Assembly (NCBI GenBank): GCA_003216955.1
Contig: QCHZ01000002.1
Span: forward strand, 186,001-250,000
From: Prochlorococcus sp. AG-402-I21
GTDB taxonomy: Bacteria; Cyanobacteriota; Cyanobacteriia; PCC-6307; Cyanobiaceae
Direction: 5' to 3'
DNA: 64,000 nt
Numbering within the stretch: position 1 is the first letter of the stretch; every line of letters starts with the position of its first letter. This document shows, piece by piece, positions 18,534 through 27,896 of the stretch. The notes under the pieces are model-generated. The model saw only the letters and a program-made list of their open reading frames with translations, made no database searches and was not told the DNA's origin. The position numbers were made by a program, and so were the translations under genes.

Positions 18534-18708
18534 TGCTAAAGAAAGCTTCTAGAAAATTATGTGACAAGAAGTTAGCAGATGAATCAAATTATCACCATGT
18601 ACATTTGGACACTTTAAAAAAACAACATGATTCCCGGACATTTAATATGCATATTCTTATGGCCAACACTCAAAGTACTAATCTCATAAATATTTAAATT
18701 TTAGGCTT

Positions 18709-20499
18709 ATGCGCGTCTCCCGCCTAATGCTGATCACTCTCAGAGACGTCCCTGCCGAAGCTGACATAATTTCACACCAGTTGCTTTTACGAGGAGGATT
18801 TATTAAACGCCTAACTGGAGGGATTTATGCTTACATGCCATTACTTTGGAAAGTTCTAAAAAAAATAACCCTAATTGTTGAAGAAGAGCTATCAAAGAAA
18901 GGTTGCCTGCAAACTCTTCTCCCTCAACTTCAGCCTTCAGAAATTTGGGAAAAAAGTGGGAGGTGGAAATCATATACCGAAGGAGAAGGTATTATGTTTA
19001 GCCTAAAAGATAGACAAGGTAAAGAATTAGGACTAGGGCCAACTCATGAAGAAGTTATTACTCAAATAATTTCTCAAACTATTCACTCCTACAAACAACT
19101 ACCAATAAATATATTTCAAATTCAAACAAAATTTAGAGATGAAATAAGGCCAAGATTTGGATTGATGAGAAGTAGAGAATTTATCATGAAAGATGCTTAT
19201 TCTTTTCATGCAAATGAGAATGATCTTCAATCAACTTATTCGGATATGAGAAATGCCTATAAAAATATATTTACAAAGTGTGGGCTAGATTTTGTTTGTG
19301 TTGATGCTGATAGTGGTGCTATCGGGGGAGCAGCATCTCAAGAATTTATGGTTACAGCCGAATCTGGAGAAGACTTAATTTTAATAAGTTCTGATGGTTC
19401 ATATGGAGCAAATCAAGAAAAAGCTATCTCCATTATCGAAGAAGGAAAATTATTAGATAATAATAAACCTTCCACAAGAAAGACTCCTAATCAAAAAACC
19501 ATAGAGGAATTATGTAATCACAACGATTTCCACCCAAGTCAAATTATAAAAGTATTAGCTTATCTAGCAACTTGTGATGATAATAAAAAATATCCAGTTC
19601 TTGTAAGTATTAGGGGTGATCAAGAGGTGAATGATATTAAACTTTCAAATGAAATATCTCATAAATTAAACCTAAATGTATTAGAAATTAGAATAATCTC
19701 TAATGAAGATATAAAAAAACAAGGTATTACTAATTTTCCAGTTGGCTTTATGGGCCCTGACCTAAGCGATGATTTACTATCCAAAATAAAAGGATGGGAA
19801 AAAAAATTCATTAGAATTGCTGACAATTCTGCAAAAAATCTTAAAAGTTTTATATGTGGAAACAATATTAAGGACGAACATAAAATTTTTTACAATTGGA
19901 GTTTACTAAATACAAAACAGCACGTATGTGATATTAGAAAAGCTATTCCAGGAGATAGGTGCGTTCACGATAAGACACAAAAACTTAAAGAATGTAGGGG
20001 TATAGAAATAGGGCATATATTTCAATTGGGAAGAAAATATTCAGAATCTCTAAATGCAACTTTTACCAGCGATAAAGGTATAGAGGAACCCTTTTGGATG
20101 GGATGCTATGGAATTGGTATTTCCAGATTAGCTCAAGCAGCAGTAGAACAAAATCACGATGATTTAGGTATTATTTGGCCCGTATCAATTGCCCCTTATG
20201 AAGTAATAATTATTATTGCCAACATTAAAAATAATGAACAAAAAACTATAGCTGAGGAAATATATGAAAAATTAATAGAAAATCATATTGATGCACTACT
20301 TGACGATAGGGATGAGAGAGCTGGAATAAAGTTTAAAGATGCAGATCTTATAGGTATCCCTTGGAGAATTGTTGCTGGTAGAGAAGCTAGTTCTGGGCTT
20401 GTTGAATTACATAATAGAAAAACAAAAGTCACAGAGTTATTAGATCTAAAATCAGTTTTTAAAAAACTTTCAGAAGAATTTAATACTGAAAAACTATAA
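18709..20499 (+). CDS. proS: Prolyl-tRNA synthetase
   Basis: The 596-residue class II synthetase charges tRNA-Pro. The N-terminal catalytic portion includes RGGFIKRLTGGIYAYMPL, LQPSEIWEKSGRW, GLGPTHEEVIT (motif region) and KFRDEIRPRFGLMRSREFIMKDAYSF. A large bacterial-type editing insertion spans about 230-390. The C-terminal anticodon-binding domain ends with DDRDERAGIKFKDADLIGIPWRIVAGR. Length is typical of the bacterial ProS type with the insertion. The start ATG lies in an unusually GC-rich local stretch. Confidence 0.96.
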   Translation: MRVSRLMLITLRDVPAEADIISHQLLLRGGFIKRLTGGIYAYMPLLWKVLKKITLIVEEELSKKGCLQTLLPQLQPSEIWEKSGRWKSYTEGEGIMFSLKDRQGKELGLGPTHEEVITQIISQTIHSYKQLPINIFQIQTKFRDEIRPRFGLMRSREFIMKDAYSFHANENDLQSTYSDMRNAYKNIFTKCGLDFVCVDADSGAIGGAASQEFMVTAESGEDLILISSDGSYGANQEKAISIIEEGKLLDNNKPSTRKTPNQKTIEELCNHNDFHPSQIIKVLAYLATCDDNKKYPVLVSIRGDQEVNDIKLSNEISHKLNLNVLEIRIISNEDIKKQGITNFPVGFMGPDLSDDLLSKIKGWEKKFIRIADNSAKNLKSFICGNNIKDEHKIFYNWSLLNTKQHVCDIRKAIPGDRCVHDKTQKLKECRGIEIGHIFQLGRKYSESLNATFTSDKGIEEPFWMGCYGIGISRLAQAAVEQNHDDLGIIWPVSIAPYEVIIIIANIKNNEQKTIAEEIYEKLIENHIDALLDDRDERAGIKFKDADLIGIPWRIVAGREASSGLVELHNRKTKVTELLDLKSVFKKLSEEFNTEKL

Positions 20500-20545
20500 A
20501 TTGAGCCCAAAGGACTATAGAGTCTCTGGTAACTGCAAAAAACAA

Positions 20546-20980
20546 ATGATTTCTGCCTTTCATCAGCTCTCCATCAGGTTGGTGAGGGCAGCTTTGGCTA
20601 TATGCCTTGGCTTCTGCCTCATATGCTTTCAATTCGCTTCAGAAGTGAATGCAGCCAAAACACTAATGACTGGAGATTTCGCGAAAGATACTATTTCAGT
20701 CTCTACAACTTTAAAAGAGACCATAACTTTACCTAAAGAAGATAAAGGCCTATCAGAAGCAGAAAAAGAAGCTGTTTTTTTAATAAGTGATTACATCTCA
20801 AGATATAGAAATCGATCTCAAGTAAATACTTCCACGACCTTTACAACAATGCAGACTGCATTAAATGCTTTATCAGGTCATTACAAAACTTTTGCGAACA
20901 GACCAGTTCCTGAAAATCTCAAAGACAGGTTAAACAAAGAACTATCGAAAGCTGAAAAACTAGCAGTGAGAGATAATTAA
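20546..20980 (+). CDS. psb27: Photosystem II assembly/repair protein Psb27
   Basis: It binds CP43 on the lumenal side and protects unassembled or damaged photosystem II before the manganese cluster forms. From ATG 20546 the product is 144 residues: a signal peptide with a long hydrophobic core (RAALAICLGFCLICFQF) ending near EVNAA, then a four-helix domain with DYISRYRNRSQV, TTFTTMQTALNALSGHY and PVPENLKDRLNKEL. No clear lipobox is present, unlike some cyanobacterial Psb27 lipoproteins. A TTG at 20501, one base after the proS stop, would extend the frame by 15 polar residues and seems less likely. Confidence 0.9.
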   Translation: MISAFHQLSIRLVRAALAICLGFCLICFQFASEVNAAKTLMTGDFAKDTISVSTTLKETITLPKEDKGLSEAEKEAVFLISDYISRYRNRSQVNTSTTFTTMQTALNALSGHYKTFANRPVPENLKDRLNKELSKAEKLAVRDN

Positions 20981-21006
20981 AGATAATCTTTAATTCATTT
21001 CTTTGA

Positions 21007-22389
<1,383 letters not shown>

Positions 22390-22429
22390 AAAGTCAAACA
22401 ATTTTTTTTATGATTTTCAAATTAACTTA

Positions 22430-23437
22430 ATGACTAATAAGACAAACGAGCCTTCAATTGACATAGTAGGTGTTGGGAATGCAATTGTAGACGTATTAAC
22501 AACAACAGATGATTCTTTCCTAGAAAGACTATCTTTCAATAAAGGTTCTATGACCTTGGTTGATGAAGACAAAGCCAAAGAACTCTATGAAATGATTACT
22601 AACAGAGTTCAGAGATCAGGAGGTTCTGTTGCCAATTCATTAGCATGTATAGCCCAGTTAGGTGGGAAGGCAACCTTTATTGGAAGGGTTAGAGATGACA
22701 ATCTTGGAGATATCTTTACAGAAGAGATATTAACTACTGGGACCAGTTTTAAGACTCCACCATCATCAACTGGCCCCTCTACAGCCAGATGTCTAATTTT
22801 TGTTACTCCAGATGCCCAGAGAACCATGTGCACTTATCTTGGGGCTTCAGTTCTATTAGAGCCTAAGGATATTGACTTCTCAGTAGTCAGGGAAGCAAAA
22901 ATACTTTATTTAGAAGGATACCTATGGGACAACCCCTCTGCTAAAAAGGCATTTATTAAAGCTGCAGAAATAGCCCAAAAAGCAGGTAGAAAAATTGCCT
23001 TATCTCTTTCTGATTCATTTTGTGTAAATAGACACCGAGAAAGTTTTATAAAACTAGTTGAAGATTATATAGATATTTTATTCGCCAATGAGGATGAAAT
23101 AACAACTTTATATAAAACCTCTAATCTAAATCTAGCTATCGAAAAATTAAAAAAGAAATGTGATCTTGCCGCAATTACAATTGGGGAAAAAGGCTCAATC
23201 CTAATATCAAATGGCCAAGAAATGAAAATAGATCCTTTCATTCTTGGAGAGGCTATAGATACCACAGGCGCAGGAGATCTTTATGCTGGAGGTTTCTTAA
23301 AAGGGCTTGCGGATGGTCAAAGCCCGGAAATATCTGCAAGAATTGGATCTATTTGTGCAGGACAAATAGTTACGCAATTAGGTTCAAGATCGAATACTGA
23401 TCTTGTAAACCTGATCAATTTAAATTTAGAATCCTAA
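22430..23437 (+). CDS. PfkB-family sugar/nucleoside kinase
   Basis: The 335-residue ribokinase-fold protein begins with IVGVGNAIVDVL, has the sugar-contact motif RSGGSVANSLACIAQLGG and the lid GRVRDDNLGDIF. It ends with the ATP/anion-hole signature DTTGAGDLYAGGFL, whose Asp is the catalytic base. The arrangement fits the adenosine-kinase-like branch of PfkB; substrate (adenosine, a ribonucleoside or a sugar) cannot be fixed. It starts with ATG, 40 bases after purA on the same strand. Confidence 0.88.
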   Translation: MTNKTNEPSIDIVGVGNAIVDVLTTTDDSFLERLSFNKGSMTLVDEDKAKELYEMITNRVQRSGGSVANSLACIAQLGGKATFIGRVRDDNLGDIFTEEILTTGTSFKTPPSSTGPSTARCLIFVTPDAQRTMCTYLGASVLLEPKDIDFSVVREAKILYLEGYLWDNPSAKKAFIKAAEIAQKAGRKIALSLSDSFCVNRHRESFIKLVEDYIDILFANEDEITTLYKTSNLNLAIEKLKKKCDLAAITIGEKGSILISNGQEMKIDPFILGEAIDTTGAGDLYAGGFLKGLADGQSPEISARIGSICAGQIVTQLGSRSNTDLVNLINLNLES

Positions 23438-23448
23438 ATTTTGAAAAA

Positions 23449-23772
23449 TCAAATAGAGTTTACCCATTGATGGTAATTTTTATTAGCTGAAACGGGAAAA
23501 TAAATTATTTCAGGTATCTCGTAGCTATGACACTCAGAAATTTTATTACAAACATTATTTATATTTTCTTTTTTACACTTTATCATTAGTTGTACTTCTT
23601 TCGATTGGTTTATATCTCCTTTCCACCAAAAATATGATTCGATATTTTTAAAAGTTACACAAGGTATTAATTTATCTCTCAAAAGTAAATTAGCTAATTT
23701 ATATGCATTTTTTTTATCTACTTCAGTAGTGATAATCAAATAAATTTCTTGATTAAACTCATATTCATCCAT
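23449..23772 (-). CDS. cutA: CutA1-type divalent-cation tolerance protein
   Basis: The 107-residue product matches the trimeric CutA1 fold: YLIITTEVDKKNAYKLANLLLRDKLIPCV, YFWWKGDINQSKEVQLMIKCKKE, CHSYEIPEIIYFPV. The Cys at LIPCV and the Trp-Trp-Lys strand are family hallmarks. The cellular role of CutA is unsettled despite the copper-tolerance name. ATG start; upstream on the same strand is cobK, 17 bases away. Confidence 0.92.
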   Translation of the reverse strand: MDEYEFNQEIYLIITTEVDKKNAYKLANLLLRDKLIPCVTFKNIESYFWWKGDINQSKEVQLMIKCKKENINNVCNKISECHSYEIPEIIYFPVSANKNYHQWVNSI

Positions 23773-23789
23773 AATCTTAAAAATAGTCT

Positions 23790-24599
23790 TTACTCCATAC
23801 TAATAGATTTTAATCTTTTAATTAATTTTTCATAACTATCTATTGAATTCATAGAGTTAAATTCATAAGGTCTCTCCAAAAGCCAAAGTTTAATTCCCAT
23901 ACTCAAACAAATTCGGTGCCATAAGATTTCATTTCTTCCTCCTGATTGCCTACAAATAACACCATCAATATTCCATTTCCTAACAAGTGCTTTTTCAATT
24001 TTTCCGTTACTGGATGCTAAAGGGTTCAATACCGCAAAATTCGTTTTTTGAATTGATGAAGACAAAGTTTTTTTTATACTTTCAGGATTAGCTAAAACTC
24101 TTGCATAAACATTAGCCCCTGAATTTCTTGCAAAAGTTAGCGCTCCCTGAAGGTGTCTTACTCCTACAGCAAGCAAAATTGATTTATTGTTTAGATCATA
24201 ATTTTCTAAATCACTAAAATTTTTAATTAAAAATGCATTCGAAATATTTCGAATACCTCTTTCATACCTTATTAGTGGTTGGCCTAAGTCATTACAAACT
24301 TTTGAGATTGACCGTGTAATTTTTATAGCAAATGGATGAGTCAGATCAACAACACAATGAAATCCATTTTGATTGATTCTTGCATTTAAAATCACACTCT
24401 GGATCTCTTCTTCAGTAGCCAAGGCGCCAATTAAGATTTTCTCTAAATTTAATTTTTTATATGGAATAGAAGCTCTATCAGAAACAACACTTACAGTGAT
24501 TTTCCAGCCTTCCTTCAATAAAGACTTAGCAAAGACATGGCCTTCGCCTGTTCCTGTTAACAACCAAAGATGTGGCTGGCATTTTTCCCTTATATCCAT
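23790..24599 (-). CDS. cobK: Precorrin-6A reductase
   Basis: It reduces a double bond of the precorrin-6A macrocycle with NADPH during cobalamin ring synthesis. The product shows LWLLTGTGEGHVFAKSLL (nucleotide-binding start), VVDLTHPFAIKITRSI, LIRYERGIR, LLAVGVRHLQGALTFAR, VYARVLANPES and ICRQSGGRNE, all family features. I use ATG at 24599 (269 residues). An upstream TTG at 24614 would add five residues. The gene is separated from the other cob genes of the window. Confidence 0.92.
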   Translation of the reverse strand: MDIREKCQPHLWLLTGTGEGHVFAKSLLKEGWKITVSVVSDRASIPYKKLNLEKILIGALATEEEIQSVILNARINQNGFHCVVDLTHPFAIKITRSISKVCNDLGQPLIRYERGIRNISNAFLIKNFSDLENYDLNNKSILLAVGVRHLQGALTFARNSGANVYARVLANPESIKKTLSSSIQKTNFAVLNPLASSNGKIEKALVRKWNIDGVICRQSGGRNEILWHRICLSMGIKLWLLERPYEFNSMNSIDSYEKLIKRLKSISME

Positions 24600-24630
24600 C
24601 AAGATAAACCACAATAACTAAAGAAGGAAC

Positions 24631-25068
24631 ATGAACCATTGCATGCTTGAGGTTTCGGTAAAGAAGGCCCCAACTGTTCGTTTTACTCAAGACAACAAAA
24701 CTCCACTTGCTGAAATAGAAGTAGAATTTGACAGCCTTCGTGCTGATGACCCTCCCTACGCAATTAAGGTAGTTGGTTGGGGAAAATTAGCAGAGGAACT
24801 TCAAAACAATATTCAAGTCAATTCTAAATTAGTAATAGAAGGTCGCTTAAGAATGAATACTGTTCCTCGACAAGATGGGACTAAAGAAAAGAGAGCTGAA
24901 TTTACTCTCTCTAGAATTCATCCCTTTTCTTCTAACACAGCTGTTTCATCAATACCTTCTAAAACCCAATCAAATCTAAAAAGCGATGCATCAAATTCTT
25001 CAAATAACGAGGGTGTCAAATGGGACAGCTCGCCATTAGTCCCTGATACCGATGATATTCCATTCTAA
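24631..25068 (+). CDS. ssb: Single-stranded DNA-binding protein
   Basis: The 145-residue product has an OB fold at about 1-105 (ending with KEKRAEFTLSRIHPF), with TPLAEIEVEFDS and AIKVVGWGKLAEELQ strands. A Ser/Asn-rich linker follows, and the acidic tip DTDDIPF ends the protein, the protein-docking tail of bacterial SSBs. It begins MNHCMLEVSVKKAP and coats ssDNA in replication and repair. The start ATG is divergent from cobK by 31 bases, so promoters must be very compact. Confidence 0.92.
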   Translation: MNHCMLEVSVKKAPTVRFTQDNKTPLAEIEVEFDSLRADDPPYAIKVVGWGKLAEELQNNIQVNSKLVIEGRLRMNTVPRQDGTKEKRAEFTLSRIHPFSSNTAVSSIPSKTQSNLKSDASNSSNNEGVKWDSSPLVPDTDDIPF

Positions 25069-25073
25069 AGAGA

Positions 25074-25265
25074 TCAACCATTTTCTTCGATGTATTCTAC
25101 AGCCCTAGTTAAGAGTTGACCTAATTCTCTCTCCAAAGCAGCCAGATCGGGTCTAAATTCAGGCCAGCTACCTCTATCTAATTGTTCAAGGATCCAAGCT
25201 CTATCCTTGTTTAATTTTTCAACAAGTTCAGTTAACTCAGAAAAATGTTTTTGGTGTGAGGCCAT
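25074..25265 (-). CDS. Conserved cyanobacterial small protein
   Basis: The 63-residue soluble, mostly helical protein contains HFSELTELVEKLNKDRAW, then RGSWPEFRPDLAALERELGQLLTRAVEYIEE, suggesting a helical hairpin. I do not know its function. It converges with ssb (five bases between stops) and is divergent from the DUF2854 gene. The high proportion of charged residues and normal codon content argue that it is a real gene. Confidence 0.6.
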   Translation of the reverse strand: MASHQKHFSELTELVEKLNKDRAWILEQLDRGSWPEFRPDLAALERELGQLLTRAVEYIEENG

Positions 25266-25318
25266 GAGACTGTCTCCTGAAAACCCATCTGCCCCAGATT
25301 TTAGCCAAAATCAAACAC

Positions 25319-25882
25319 ATGAATAAACTTTTTTCACCAGCAAGCCTCATCACTATCGGAGGAGCATCCCTTTCTCTAATAGGCCTAACAGCCTATTTCA
25401 CTGATGCAACAAATCTAAGTGTTCCAACTTTCTTCTATGGAGTACCTATTTTTCTGATAGGTATATCACTGAAAACGACCGAGGTTCCACCTGCCCTAAG
25501 AGTTGTTCCTGCAAATAAATTCGCCTCAGAGAGAGATAAAGGTCCTGAAGAGCTAGGAAAACTAGTTAAAGATGTCACGAGATGGCGCTATGGTCAATCC
25601 TGCCAGCTAGAAGCATCTCTAAGAGTATTAAAGCTTTGGGACATAGACAATCCTCCTCAAGTTATTGAGGTAGAAGAATTGTTTCAAGATGGTAATTATG
25701 GAATACGAATGAGATTTGAAATGGCTGCTGTATCTTTAGAAAGATGGAATGCTCAAAAGGAACGTTTAGGAAGATTTTTTGCTAAAGGTTTGTGCGCTGA
25801 ATTATTTTGTCCCACACCCGGTGAAATAGATTTAATCCTACTTCCGCAACAACAAGAAGAAAATCCACAAGAAAATGAATAA
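25319..25882 (+). CDS. DUF2854 membrane protein
   Basis: The 187-residue product has two membrane helices (about 8-28 and 35-52) separated by a short loop, followed by a soluble domain with [27 protein letters not shown] and [22 protein letters not shown]. This matches DUF2854, found in cyanobacteria and plants; function unknown. It starts with ATG. Its end overlaps argB by eight bases, so it is probably cotranscribed. Confidence 0.8.
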   Translation: MNKLFSPASLITIGGASLSLIGLTAYFTDATNLSVPTFFYGVPIFLIGISLKTTEVPPALRVVPANKFASERDKGPEELGKLVKDVTRWRYGQSCQLEASLRVLKLWDIDNPPQVIEVEELFQDGNYGIRMRFEMAAVSLERWNAQKERLGRFFAKGLCAELFCPTPGEIDLILLPQQQEENPQENE

Positions 25883-26789
25883 AGAAGACCAACAAGCTAA
25901 CTGCAATAAGAATTCTAATAGCCCCTTTACTGACAAAGATTCAATAAGAGTTTCTGTCTTAAGTGAGGCGCTTCCTTATATTCAGCGTTTTGCAAATAAA
26001 AGGATCGTAATCAAATATGGTGGCTCAGCCATGACAGATAAAACGCTTCAGAATGCAGTATTTAGAGATCTAGCTCTTCTTTCTTCTGTTGGCGTACAAA
26101 TAGTAGTCGTTCATGGTGGGGGGCCAGAAATAAACCAATGGTTGGAAAAATTAGGAATAAAACCTGTTTTCCTTGATGGTTTACGTATTACTGATACCGA
26201 GACCATGGATGTAGTAGAAATGGTTCTTGCTGGAAGAGTAAATAAACAGATAGTAAGTGGAATCAACAATCACGGAAGCTTGGCTGTTGGATTATGTGGA
26301 ATAGATGGCGGACTTATTGAGGCAAGAACACTTGGAGGTGGAAGTCATGGTCTTGTTGGAGAAGTGGCAAAAGTCAATACAAAGATATTAAGCCCACTTC
26401 TTGAAGAAGGTTACGTCCCAGTCATTTCTAGTGTGGCCAACTCGTCTGATGGCAGATCACATAATATCAATGCTGATACTGTTGCTGGGGAACTCGCGGC
26501 AGCACTAGGTGCCGAAAAATTAATCCTTTTGACAGATACTCCTGGTATTTTAAGGGATGAAAATGATCCTTCTTCCTTAATAGAAAAGATACGTCTATCC
26601 GAAGCTAGAGAATTAATTGACAAAGAGATAGTTAAAACAGGTATGAAACCAAAAGTTGAATGTTGTATTCGTTCGCTGGCCCAAGGGGTGAATGCTGCCC
26701 ATATCATTGATGGAAGAACTCCTCACGCAGTTCTATTAGAAGTTTTCACTGATGCAGGAATTGGGACAATGGTTATGGGTAGAGGTTAA
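25875..26789 (+). CDS. argB: N-acetylglutamate kinase
   Basis: It phosphorylates N-acetylglutamate in arginine synthesis and is the target of PII in cyanobacteria. The 304-residue product has VIKYGGSAM (about 46-54), [71 protein letters not shown] and GMKPKVECC. The N-terminal helix (about 20-40) needed for the PII-responsive, arginine-sensitive hexamer is present. It overlaps the upstream gene by eight bases and abuts the next gene (stop then ATG). Confidence 0.96.
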   Translation: MNKEDQQANCNKNSNSPFTDKDSIRVSVLSEALPYIQRFANKRIVIKYGGSAMTDKTLQNAVFRDLALLSSVGVQIVVVHGGGPEINQWLEKLGIKPVFLDGLRITDTETMDVVEMVLAGRVNKQIVSGINNHGSLAVGLCGIDGGLIEARTLGGGSHGLVGEVAKVNTKILSPLLEEGYVPVISSVANSSDGRSHNINADTVAGELAAALGAEKLILLTDTPGILRDENDPSSLIEKIRLSEARELIDKEIVKTGMKPKVECCIRSLAQGVNAAHIIDGRTPHAVLLEVFTDAGIGTMVMGRG

Positions 26790-27881
26790 ATGATAAATAT
26801 AGCTTCAGCCATAAAAACTGCTGAAGCGGCACTTGATACAGGTGACTATAATCTCTGCATAAAAATAGTTGACCCTTTACTTATAGGTTCCAAAGCAGAG
26901 TCAGAAATTGGGGGACAACTCAGACTAATTATAGTTACTGCCTATATGGGGAAAGGAGATGAACAAAAGGCAATCAATATTTGTCAAACATTAATCCGTA
27001 ATAAGAAGGAGAGTATACGTCAACAAGCCAAACAGCTTTTATCAATCCTTGATGCTCCACATTTACCAAGGCCGTCAAACTGGTCGGTAGAAATACCAAA
27101 GATAGAGATGGAGCCGTCTCTAAAATCTACTTTTAGAAAAACGAAAAAGAAGAAGGAGAGAATTCATCATCCTCCAACTGGTCCAACAAAAGGTCTAGAC
27201 TTTGGATTCTCAATAATAACTTTATTAATTATTTTATTATTAACCTTCCTTTTGAGTGGTTGCGTTGACATATCAACAAACTTGAGTATTACGGGTCCAG
27301 ATCGACTAAAGATTTCAGTTGATATAGATAGTAATTCTGGTGAATCAATTCCATGGCAGTTGGAATTTGAGAACAATCTTACTAAAGAACATAGCATCTT
27401 AAGCCTCCAAACTGATGAGGTTAAGCAGCATTTTGAATCCCCAACTATTCGTTTTGAAGAGGCAAATAAATTACTTCAGCAAATAGCTTCAGTAGCTTCA
27501 AAGACTAGCGGTTTCAATATAGATAAACCTGAAATAATTACGAACAACAAAAACTGGATAATTGGCACAAGACAAAATTTTAAAATTTATTTTGATTTGA
27601 CAGAAATTCCAAAAATTCCTGGATTAAAAACAAGCATAACCATTCAGGGTGTTGGTAATAAAAATAACTTGAAAACCGAAGTTCATGAACCTACTTTAAA
27701 AAAAGGTTTAACTTATTTCCCTCTTGAAATTGGACAGATCAACCAACTGGAAATTTCAAATTGGAAATGGAACCAAATTTCAGTTGGTATTATTTTGATA
27801 ATTGCTTTAACTTTACTCAGCTTATCTCTTCAAAGACTGCGTCTCAAAATGGGATTCGGGTTCCCTGAGTTACCACCTTAG
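26790..27881 (+). CDS. Helical-repeat protein fused to a DUF3153-like membrane domain
   Basis: The 363-residue product has two parts. Residues about 1-95 are TPR-like helices (SAIKTAEAALDTGDYNLCIK, then MGKGDEQKAINICQTLI). After a basic linker (RKTKKKKER) comes a membrane helix (about 138-156) ending LLSGCVDIS, a lipobox-like Cys inside the chain. An exported beta-rich domain (about 160-335, DUF3153 pattern) follows, then a second membrane helix (about 330-350). DUF3153 proteins normally begin at the signal peptide, so the TPR-like part looks like a fusion. Function unknown. ATG start directly follows the argB stop. Confidence 0.65.
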   Translation: MINIASAIKTAEAALDTGDYNLCIKIVDPLLIGSKAESEIGGQLRLIIVTAYMGKGDEQKAINICQTLIRNKKESIRQQAKQLLSILDAPHLPRPSNWSVEIPKIEMEPSLKSTFRKTKKKKERIHHPPTGPTKGLDFGFSIITLLIILLLTFLLSGCVDISTNLSITGPDRLKISVDIDSNSGESIPWQLEFENNLTKEHSILSLQTDEVKQHFESPTIRFEEANKLLQQIASVASKTSGFNIDKPEIITNNKNWIIGTRQNFKIYFDLTEIPKIPGLKTSITIQGVGNKNNLKTEVHEPTLKKGLTYFPLEIGQINQLEISNWKWNQISVGIILIIALTLLSLSLQRLRLKMGFGFPELPP

Positions 27882-27896
27882 TAAAAATAAAGCTAC

